Positions 44,028 through 51,106 of a DNA stretch of 64,000 nucleotides are shown piece by piece. How positions within the stretch are numbered: position 1 is the stretch's first letter; the number at the start of each line of letters is the position of its first letter. The notes beneath the pieces are model-generated. The model was not told the origin of the DNA and searched no databases. It worked only from the letters and a program-made list of their open reading frames with translations. Made by a program: the position numbers and the translations under genes. The DNA comes from Bradyrhizobium sp. BRP22 (GTDB lineage Bacteria > Pseudomonadota > Alphaproteobacteria > Rhizobiales > Xanthobacteraceae), in contig NZ_JADYVX010000009.1 of the NCBI RefSeq assembly GCF_020194175.1, positions 124,001 through 188,000 of the forward strand, in the 5' to 3' direction.

Positions 44028-44675
44028 CTATGGCCGGAGCGACTGCATCACCAGATCGGTCACGTGCCGCCGCCGGGCTCGCCGCGCGGCCGTGCTCGAC
44101 AGGTCCTTGCCGAAGATCGCCGACAATGTCGGCGTGTTGGAGAAGAAGAAATAGCCGAGCGCCGCGATCGAGATATACAGGTGGACCGGATCGATGCCGC
44201 GCCGGAACGCGCCGGCGCGCACGCCTTCATTCAGGATCTTCGAGACCATGCTGACCAGCGGCGAGTGCATGGCCTCCAGCCGGCGGGAGCCGCGGACATG
44301 CCGGGCGCCGCCGCGGTTCTCGTCGTTCAGGAGCACGATGAAGTCGGGATGGGCCGCCAGGTGATCGAACGACGCCTCGATCAGCTTCTTGATCGCCTGC
44401 TCCGGCGGCAGCCCCTCCAGGTTGAGCTTGCGCTCCTGCTCGCGGATTTCCTCATAGACCCATTCGAGCACGGCGAGGTAGAGCGCGTCCTTGTCCCCGA
44501 AATAATGGTAGACGAGCTGCTTGTTGACGCCGGCCCTGGCCGCGATCTCGTCGACCCTGGCGCCGGCGAGCCCGTTCTGAGCGAATTCGCGCCGCGCCGC
44601 GGTCAGGAGTTTCTGTTGCGTGGCGACGGGGTCGCGCCGCTGCGGCTTTGTGTCGTCGGATCGTCTCTTCAGCAT
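44028..44675 (-). CDS. TetR-family transcriptional regulator
   Basis: Repressor of 215 residues. The helix-turn-helix at about 30-70 reads VDEIAARAGVNKQLVYHYFGDKDALYLAVLEW (broken here at HYFG), a standard TetR signature. The C-terminal domain has an RutR-like look (DFIVLLNDENRGGARHVRG). It stands between the operon it probably controls and the divergent binding-protein gene. Start at the ATG 44675; upstream frame overlaps the operator. The ligand is presumably the imported compound or a product. Confidence 0.87.
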   Translation of the reverse strand: MLKRRSDDTKPQRRDPVATQQKLLTAARREFAQNGLAGARVDEIAARAGVNKQLVYHYFGDKDALYLAVLEWVYEEIREQERKLNLEGLPPEQAIKKLIEASFDHLAAHPDFIVLLNDENRGGARHVRGSRRLEAMHSPLVSMVSKILNEGVRAGAFRRGIDPVHLYISIAALGYFFFSNTPTLSAIFGKDLSSTAARRARRRHVTDLVMQSLRP

Positions 44676-44677
44676 TT

Positions 44678-44693
44678 CCAACCAAACAGTTGA
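44678..44693. promoter_or_regulatory. Putative TetR operator O2
   Basis: CCAACCAAACAGTTGA lies two bases upstream of the tetR start codon and overlaps the -35 box (44690-44695) of the divergent promoter. It matches O1 at 11 of 16 positions, including both half-site cores. A repressor bound here would block both its own gene and the binding-protein gene. Confidence 0.55.
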
Positions 44694-44718
44694 CAATTGC
44701 ACTTGTCCCTTGTTGCAT
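44690..44718 (+). promoter_or_regulatory. Putative promoter of the NMT1-type binding-protein gene
   Basis: TTGACA (44690-44695) is a consensus -35 box, followed after 17 bases by TTGCAT (44713-44718) as a weak -10 box, 57 bases before the start codon. The -35 begins with the last four bases of operator O2, the same arrangement as at the operon promoter. Confidence 0.55.
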
Positions 44719-44774
44719 TGGTAACGTCACAAACGAGCAGCGACAAGGCCGGGTTGCGCACAAGGAGAGTTGCG

Positions 44775-45785
44775 ATGAAGGGTTCGAAGCTTGCAGCCCT
44801 GGCGTTTGCCTTTGCGCTGGCCGCGTCAGTTGCGCCGGCGCGCGCCGCCGAATCCGTCAATTTGATCCTGAACTGGACCCCGACGGCGGATCATTCGCCG
44901 TTCTATTACGCCAAGGCGCAGGGCTGGTACGAGAAGGCCGGCATCGATCTCACGATCGAGACCGGCAAGGGCTCCGGCGTCTCGTCGCTGAAGGTCGGCT
45001 CCGGCGGCTCGCCGTTCGGCATTGCCGACCTCGCGACCATGCTGGTGGCAAAGAGCAAGGGCGCCGATGTGGTGGCGCTGATGAGCATCTACGCCAACAC
45101 CGGGCAGACCTTCTATTGGCTGAAGAGCTATGGCGTGAACAGCGTGAAGGACTTTCCCGGTCACAAGATCGGCAATCCGCCCGGCGACGCCTCGCGCGTG
45201 ATGTGGCCGGCCTTCGCCAAGGCCGCCGGCATCGCGCCGGACGCCGTGAGTTTCGTCAATGTCGGCCCGACTGCGAAGATAGCGGCGCTGAAGAGCCATA
45301 CGGTCGATATCATCAGCGATTTCTACAACGAGCACGATCTCAAGGTGATCGAGTTCGGCGCCGACCTCGGCTATGTCAACTGGAAGGACATCGGGCTCAA
45401 TCCGTACGGCAATTCGCTGATCGTCAACGGCGCGTTCCTTCAGAAGAATCCGAAGCTGGCGGAGGAATTCGTGCGGGTCACGCAGAAGGCCTACGCCGCC
45501 TGCGTCGCTGACGTCGCCCCCTGCCTGAAGGCGCTGCTCGACCAGGTCTCCGGCCTCGACCGGGAGAACCAGGAGCGGCAGTGGGAGCGCATCAAGTTCC
45601 TGATGACGGACGAATTTACCACGACCAGGGCGCTCGGCTGGATCGACGCCGAGCGGATGAAGAAGGATTATGACCTGGTGCACACGTACCTGGGCATGGA
45701 AAAGCCGTTCGACGTGAGCACGGCGTTTTCCACCAAGATGCTGGATACCGGCATCAAGATGGATGCGAGCAAGGTGAAGAAGTAG
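44775..45785 (+). CDS. NitT/TauT (NMT1/THI5-like) substrate-binding protein
   Basis: Periplasmic binding protein of 336 residues with a Sec signal (LAALAFAFALAASVAPARAAE). The NMT1-type start VNLILNWTPTADHSPFYYAKAQGWYEKAGIDLTIE is diagnostic (seen in thiamine-precursor and related binding proteins). GGSPFGIADLATMLVAKSKG and IGNPPGDASRVMWPAFAKAAG follow. AAGGAGAG lies four bases before the ATG. It should feed the permease and ATPase of the operon transcribed in the opposite direction. The WTP..DHSPFYYA motif hints at a pyrimidine-like or aromatic ligand, but this is a guess. Confidence 0.88.
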   Translation: MKGSKLAALAFAFALAASVAPARAAESVNLILNWTPTADHSPFYYAKAQGWYEKAGIDLTIETGKGSGVSSLKVGSGGSPFGIADLATMLVAKSKGADVVALMSIYANTGQTFYWLKSYGVNSVKDFPGHKIGNPPGDASRVMWPAFAKAAGIAPDAVSFVNVGPTAKIAALKSHTVDIISDFYNEHDLKVIEFGADLGYVNWKDIGLNPYGNSLIVNGAFLQKNPKLAEEFVRVTQKAYAACVADVAPCLKALLDQVSGLDRENQERQWERIKFLMTDEFTTTRALGWIDAERMKKDYDLVHTYLGMEKPFDVSTAFSTKMLDTGIKMDASKVKK

Positions 45786-45878
45786 CGCGGGCTGCAGAAC
45801 GCATTTGACGCCCGAAGCCGCACGCTCATAAATCCCTCTTCACAGCCGGACCGAACCGTCGGGCAGGAGGGACCAGAG

Positions 45879-47813
45879 ATGACCGAGACAATCGCCGGCG
45901 AAGCTTCCAAGGACGCCTCGCCCTCCGTGGTCGCGCAACAGGCGGCGATGCTGGACGCGCTGCCATTCTACGACACCGCCGATTTCGACGACGCCGCGCG
46001 CGGCTTCCTCGGCACCATCGACAACGCGCAAATCACCACCGCGCAAGGCAGGGTGGTCTGGAGCCTTGAGCCCTATCAGTTCCTGGCTGCGGAAGATGCC
46101 CCGCCCACCGTCAATCCGAGCCTGTGGCGGCAATCGCGACTGAATATGCATCACGGCCTGTTCGAGGTGGTGCCCGGGGTCTACCAGGTGCGCGGCCTCG
46201 ATATCGCCAACATGACGCTGATCGAGGGTGACAGCGGCGTGATCGTGGTGGACACCCTCACATCGATCGAGGGCGCCAGCGCCGCGATGGAGCTCTACTT
46301 CAGGCATCGCGGCAGGCGTCCGGTCGTGGCCGTCATCTTCACGCATACCCATACCGATCATTGGGGCGGGGTCCGCGGGGTGCTCGATGACGAGACATTG
46401 GCGAGCCGCGAGGTGCCGATCATCGCGCCCGACCTGTTCATGGAGCACGCGGTTTCCGAGAACATCATCGCTGGCCCCGCGATGCTGCGGCGGGCGCAGT
46501 ATCAGTTCGGGCCCTTCCTGGCGAAGGGGCCGCGAGGCCAGGTGGATTGCGGCCTCGGCAAGTCGATGGCAGCGGGATCGGTGGCGCTGCTGCGGCCGAC
46601 CGACCTGATCCTCGCCACCGGAGATACGCGCACCATCGACGGCGTCGAATTCGAATTCCAGATGGCGCCGAACAGCGAGGCACCGGCGGAGATGCACTTC
46701 TACCTGCCGCGCTACAAGCTGCTGAACCTCGCGGAAAACTGCACCCATAATTTCCACAATCTGCTGCCGTTCCGCGGCGCGGATGTGCGCGATGCGCTGG
46801 CGTGGTCGAAATATCTCGGCGAGGCACTCAGGATGTGGGGCGGCAAGGCAGAGGCGATGTGCGGCCAGCATCATTGGCCGGTGTGGGGGCGGGAGCGGAT
46901 CGACACCATGATCCGCCAGCAGCGCGATCTCTACAAGTTCGCGCATGACCAGACCGTCCGCCTGATGAACCATGGGCTCACCGCGAGCGAAATCGCCGAG
47001 ACCATTCGTCTGCCGAAAAGTCTTGAGGGCGCCTGGCATGGGCGCGGCTATTACGGCCACATCAGGCACAATGTGAAGGCGATCTACCAGAAATATCTCG
47101 GCTGGTACGACGCCAACCCCGTCAATCTCGATCCGCTGCCGCCAACCGAGTCCGGCAGGAAATATGTCGAGTATATGGGCGGCGCGGACGCGATCCTGGA
47201 GCGGGCGCGCAAGGATTTTGCCAACGGCGAATTCCGCTTTGTCGCGCAGGTGGTAAGCCACCTGGTGTTCGCCGAGCCGGATAATGCTGCGGCTCGCGCG
47301 CTGCTCGCCGATACGTTCGAGCAGCTCGGCTATGCCGCGGAAAGCGCGACCTGGCGCAACAGCTATCTGTTCGGCGCGCAGGAATTACGGCAGGGTATGC
47401 CAAAGGCGCCGGCACGACCGGCGATGCCGCGCGAGACGCTTGCCGCGCTCCGCACCGAGCAGCTCTGGGACGTGCTCGGCATTCGCCTCAACGGTCCAAA
47501 GGCCGAGGGCAAGCGCATCGTGTTGAACTGGACGTTCACTGACACCAACGAGACCTTCATCCTCAATTTGGAGAATTGGGCATTGACCTGCGCCGCCGAC
47601 GCACAGGCCGACGACGCCGATGCGGCATTCACGCTGCCGCGCAGCACGCTCGACGAGGTCATCGCCAAATTGACGACGTTTCCGGAAGCCGTCGCCGGCG
47701 GCAGGATCAGCGTCAGCGGCAACGCGATGCGGCTTGCCGAACTGATGATGCTGATGGATGAGTTTCCGCGGATGTTCGAGATCGTCGAGCCGAAGCGGAC
47801 GACGGTAAGTTGA
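45879..47813 (+). CDS. Alkyl/aryl-sulfatase, metallo-beta-lactamase fold (SdsA1-type)
   Basis: Zinc sulfatase of 644 residues. The metal motif THTHTDHWGG is at about 155-164, with further ligands likely in AENCTHNFHNL and GQHHWPVWGRERID. A helical dimerisation domain (about 380-520) and a C-terminal SCP2-like domain (about 530-640) complete the SdsA1 layout. Unlike secreted SdsA1, no signal peptide is visible, so the enzyme is probably cytoplasmic and acts on imported sulfate esters. It lies 93 bases after the binding-protein gene on the same strand and may share its promoter. Confidence 0.88.
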   Translation: MTETIAGEASKDASPSVVAQQAAMLDALPFYDTADFDDAARGFLGTIDNAQITTAQGRVVWSLEPYQFLAAEDAPPTVNPSLWRQSRLNMHHGLFEVVPGVYQVRGLDIANMTLIEGDSGVIVVDTLTSIEGASAAMELYFRHRGRRPVVAVIFTHTHTDHWGGVRGVLDDETLASREVPIIAPDLFMEHAVSENIIAGPAMLRRAQYQFGPFLAKGPRGQVDCGLGKSMAAGSVALLRPTDLILATGDTRTIDGVEFEFQMAPNSEAPAEMHFYLPRYKLLNLAENCTHNFHNLLPFRGADVRDALAWSKYLGEALRMWGGKAEAMCGQHHWPVWGRERIDTMIRQQRDLYKFAHDQTVRLMNHGLTASEIAETIRLPKSLEGAWHGRGYYGHIRHNVKAIYQKYLGWYDANPVNLDPLPPTESGRKYVEYMGGADAILERARKDFANGEFRFVAQVVSHLVFAEPDNAAARALLADTFEQLGYAAESATWRNSYLFGAQELRQGMPKAPARPAMPRETLAALRTEQLWDVLGIRLNGPKAEGKRIVLNWTFTDTNETFILNLENWALTCAADAQADDADAAFTLPRSTLDEVIAKLTTFPEAVAGGRISVSGNAMRLAELMMLMDEFPRMFEIVEPKRTTVS

Positions 47814-47847
47814 CTGGCGTGTCCACCATCACGGGCAGAGCGCGAAA

Positions 47848-47880
47848 GGTGGGCACGGCGCTTGCGCGCCTTTGCCCACC
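47848..47880. repeat. REP-like palindrome after the alkylsulfatase gene
   Basis: GGTGGGCA (47848-47855) pairs with TGCCCACC (47873-47880), and inside GGCGC (47857-47861) pairs with GCGCC (47866-47870). It lies between two convergent genes and resembles the palindrome at 8845-8879 in core and position. Confidence 0.55.
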
Positions 47881-47900
47881 CCTACCGCACCTACGGCACC

Positions 47901-48971
47901 TTACTCCGCGCTTGCGACCAGCCTGACGCGCGGCGAGGCCGCTTCCATCAGGTCGCGATAGGCGTTGAGATAGTCGAGCGCCATGCGACGCGCAGTGAAG
48001 CGCGCCTCGAACCGCTGACGGATCGTCTGTCGGCTTAACGCGGGCAGCCGGCCGACCGCGCCGACCGCGCTGGTCTCATCTTCGACGATGAAGCCGGTCA
48101 GGCCATCCTCAATGATCTCCGGCACCGAGCCGCGATTGTAGGCGATCACCGGCGTACCGCAGGCCATGGCCTCGATCATCACGAGGCCGAACGGCTCCGG
48201 CCAGTCGATCGGCAGCAACAGCGCGATGGCGCCGCTCAGGAACTCCGGCTTCTCGCGATCGCTGATTTCGCCGATGAACTCGACCAGCGAATTGCCCTCG
48301 ATCAGAGGGCGGATGCACGCGTCATAATACTCCTGGTCGGCGCGGTCGACCTTTGCCGCCATTTTCAAGGGGATGCCACAGCGCATCGCAATCTTGATGG
48401 CGCGGTCGACCGCCTTTTCCGGCGCGATACGACCGAGCACCGCGAGATAGGATGGGGTGACCGCCTGTGGCGTCAGCAGGTTCTCCGGCAGACCGTGGTG
48501 GATCGTCGATACCCAGTTCGCCTGCGGCACCGGGCGGCGCTGGGCGTTGGAGATCGAGATGACAGGCACCTCCGGGAACGTGTCGAACACCGGCTGGTGT
48601 TCGGGCAGGTCCAGCCGGCCGTGCAGGGTGGTCACAAAAGGCGTCGGCTGCCGCTGGAACAACGACCACGGATAATAGTCCAAATGGAAGTGGAGGAAGT
48701 CGAACTCCTCCTGATCGCATTTCTGTCGGACACGCTCGAGCAGCACCATATGCAGCGCGTTGGGGTCGCGAACCGATCCATCCAGGCGCAACGCCTTCGG
48801 CCAGGTCGCCTCCAGCTTGCCCGAGGTCCGGGAATCCCCGCTAGCGAACAGGGTAACGTCGTGGCCTAACGTGACCAGTTCTTCGGTCAGCCAGTGCACG
48901 ACCCGTTCCGTGCCGCCATAGAGCTTCGGGGGAACAGCCTCCGTCAGCGGCGCAACCTGCGCGATGCGCAT
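47901..48971 (-). CDS. Glycosyltransferase family 4 protein
   Basis: GT-B glycosyltransferase of 356 residues. The N terminus MRIAQVAPLTEAVPPKLYGGTERVVHWLTEEL carries the GGTER donor-domain motif typical of bacterial GT4. VLGRIAPEKAVDRAIKIA is the linker, and PIDWPEPFGLVMIEAMACGTPVIAYNRGSVPEII holds the E-x7-E nucleotide-sugar motif. GAGGAG precedes the ATG at 48971. It probably makes a soluble or surface glycan; acceptor unknown. It is divergent to the ABC exporter, which may export or process the product. Confidence 0.87.
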   Translation of the reverse strand: MRIAQVAPLTEAVPPKLYGGTERVVHWLTEELVTLGHDVTLFASGDSRTSGKLEATWPKALRLDGSVRDPNALHMVLLERVRQKCDQEEFDFLHFHLDYYPWSLFQRQPTPFVTTLHGRLDLPEHQPVFDTFPEVPVISISNAQRRPVPQANWVSTIHHGLPENLLTPQAVTPSYLAVLGRIAPEKAVDRAIKIAMRCGIPLKMAAKVDRADQEYYDACIRPLIEGNSLVEFIGEISDREKPEFLSGAIALLLPIDWPEPFGLVMIEAMACGTPVIAYNRGSVPEIIEDGLTGFIVEDETSAVGAVGRLPALSRQTIRQRFEARFTARRMALDYLNAYRDLMEAASPRVRLVASAE

Positions 48972-49281
48972 GTTTTCGTCTCCTCTGTGTGATGTGAGAT
49001 AACCAAGCCCAACCCCATTTGTCCGGCACCGGCATGCCGTAACGGGAACGTATTCGCACGTGCGAAGTTCCTTTGACGTGCGGGTCGTTCTTTCTTCCTT
49101 CACAGTCTGGTCTTGCTGATGCCATCTGCCGCGAACAAATTTTCGCAACTATCGATGCTGCAGAATTGTTGCGCAGTGATGGCTTCGCGATACGAAACAT
49201 CGATCGCCGTTCCTCACGGAATCGTGTGCGGGACGGTGCCCTAAGAAATTCACCTTACTGCTCAACAGGTTTGCAGGCGTC
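48972..49281. promoter_or_regulatory. Divergent intergenic region, GT4 and ABC exporter genes
   Basis: The 310 bases contain no credible gene. Both flanking genes start here. The middle (about 49120-49170) is AT-richer and may contain promoters, but I cannot assign boxes with confidence. Confidence 0.4.
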
Positions 49282-51045
49282 ATGGACAATCTTTCAGGAT
49301 ATGCGCACCGCCCCTTTCCCTTTGTGCTGCGCTATCTGCGGCGGCGGCCCGCATCACACGCCGTGATACTGGGTTGCGTTCTCGCCGCGGTTGCCTGCTC
49401 GGTGGGCACGCAGTACGGCGTGAAGAACCTGGTCGACAGCCTCTCGGGCGGTCCGACCAAGGCCGGTGGCGTATGGCTGGCATTCGTTCTGCTCATGTCA
49501 CTGATCGCGGCTGACAATTTCCTGTGGCGGATCGCAAGCTGGATCGCGAGCTATGCCTTCGTCGGCGTCACCGGCGACCTCCGGCGCGACCTGTTCCGCC
49601 ACCTCACCGGCCACGCGCCGAGTTATTTCAGTGATCGCCTGCCGGGCATGCTGACCAGCCGGATCACGGCGACCTCGAACGCCGTCTATACGGTCGAGAA
49701 CATGTTTGTCTGGAATGTGCTGCCGCCGTGCGTGGCGACATTCGCGGCCATCGCGCTGATCGGGACGGTGAGCCTGACGATGTCGGCGGTGCTGATCGTC
49801 ATCGCGGGAACCATGGTGTTCGCGATGTTCCGGATGGCGGCGGCGGGCCGGCCGTTGCACGACGATTTCGCCGACAAGGCTGCGGCGGTGGATGGCGAGA
49901 TGGTCGACGTCATCAACAACATGCCCCTGGTGCGGGCATTCTGCGGATTGAGCTTCGAGCATGCCCGGTTCGATGCGACGGTAAACCGGGAACTGACCGC
50001 CCGGGGGCGCAGCCTGCGCTATCTCGAAAAGCTGCGGCTCACCCATGCTGCGGTAACGGTCGTCCTCACCATCGGCATGCTGGCCTGGGCAATCAGCCTT
50101 TGGCAGCAGGGCGCCGCCACCACCGGCGACGTCGTGCTGGTCTGCACGCTCGGAATCTGCATTCTCAGCGCGACGCGCGACCTTGCCGTAGCGCTGGTCG
50201 ATGCCACCCAGCACGTCGCCCGCCTGATGGAGGCGCTTGCGACGCTGCTGGTGCCGCACGAATTGAAGGATCACCCGGAGGCCGAGCCGCTGATCAAGAG
50301 CGGGGCCGCGATCGCCTTCAACAACATCTCGTTCCAGTATCCCGGCGGCATGCAGGTATTCGACAAGTTCAGCCTGCGGATCCAGCCCGGCCAACGGGTC
50401 GGGCTGGTCGGGCAGTCCGGCGGCGGCAAATCGACGCTGTTCACGCTGCTGCAGCGCTTCTACGACGTGCAGCGCGGCAGCATCACGATCGATGGCCAGG
50501 ATATCTCACGGGTCACCCAGCAGAGCCTGCGTGAGGCGATCTCGGTGGTGCCCCAGGATATCTCGCTGTTCCACCGCTCGATCCTGGAGAACATCCGCTA
50601 CGGACGGCCGAATGCGACTGACGACGAGGTGCTGCGCGCGGCGATCGCGGCGCGCTGCGACTTCATCGAGAACTTGCCTGAAGGCATGGATACCATCGTC
50701 GGCGATCGCGGGATCAAGGTGTCGGGCGGCCAGCGCCAGCGCATCGCGATCGCCCGTGCGTTCCTGAAAGACGCACCCATCCTTCTGCTCGATGAAGCGA
50801 CGGCGGCGCTTGACAGCGAGTCGGAGGAAGCCATACGTGAAGCCCTGTCGCGCTTGATGCGCGGGCGCACCGTGGTCGCGATTGCCCATCGTCTGGCCAC
50901 GCTGCGCAGCTTCGATCGCGTGGTCGTGCTGCAGGGCGGCCGCATCGTCGAGGACGGGCCGCCCGATATCCTGGTGCAGGGCAGGGGGCCGTACCGCGAA
51001 CTCGTTGCGCGCGAAGTGGGCCGCCTCACCACTCAGGCTGCCTGA
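49282..51045 (+). CDS. ABC exporter half-transporter (fused membrane and ATPase domains)
   Basis: Protein of 587 residues: a six-helix type I exporter membrane domain (about 20-310) followed by an ATPase domain. Walker A GQSGGGKST is at about 375-383, signature VSGGQRQRIAIARA, Walker B ILLLDEATAALDS. It works as a homodimer; MsbA-like lipid, glycan or drug export is typical. It is the first of a plus-strand run with the debranching enzyme 61 bases downstream. Substrate not inferable. Confidence 0.87.
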   Translation: MDNLSGYAHRPFPFVLRYLRRRPASHAVILGCVLAAVACSVGTQYGVKNLVDSLSGGPTKAGGVWLAFVLLMSLIAADNFLWRIASWIASYAFVGVTGDLRRDLFRHLTGHAPSYFSDRLPGMLTSRITATSNAVYTVENMFVWNVLPPCVATFAAIALIGTVSLTMSAVLIVIAGTMVFAMFRMAAAGRPLHDDFADKAAAVDGEMVDVINNMPLVRAFCGLSFEHARFDATVNRELTARGRSLRYLEKLRLTHAAVTVVLTIGMLAWAISLWQQGAATTGDVVLVCTLGICILSATRDLAVALVDATQHVARLMEALATLLVPHELKDHPEAEPLIKSGAAIAFNNISFQYPGGMQVFDKFSLRIQPGQRVGLVGQSGGGKSTLFTLLQRFYDVQRGSITIDGQDISRVTQQSLREAISVVPQDISLFHRSILENIRYGRPNATDDEVLRAAIAARCDFIENLPEGMDTIVGDRGIKVSGGQRQRIAIARAFLKDAPILLLDEATAALDSESEEAIREALSRLMRGRTVVAIAHRLATLRSFDRVVVLQGGRIVEDGPPDILVQGRGPYRELVAREVGRLTTQAA

Positions 51046-51106
51046 TCCACTGTAGTTGCGTATAATCAGCGTCCATCGCAACCCGAGAGAATCGCTCGAG
51101 GTCTAA

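Noticed and set aside
40267-44154. Plus-strand open frame of about 1295 codons
   Set aside because: Antisense to the DHDPS-like, GNAT, SDR-like and permease genes, all of which have motifs and ribosome sites. The frame has none.
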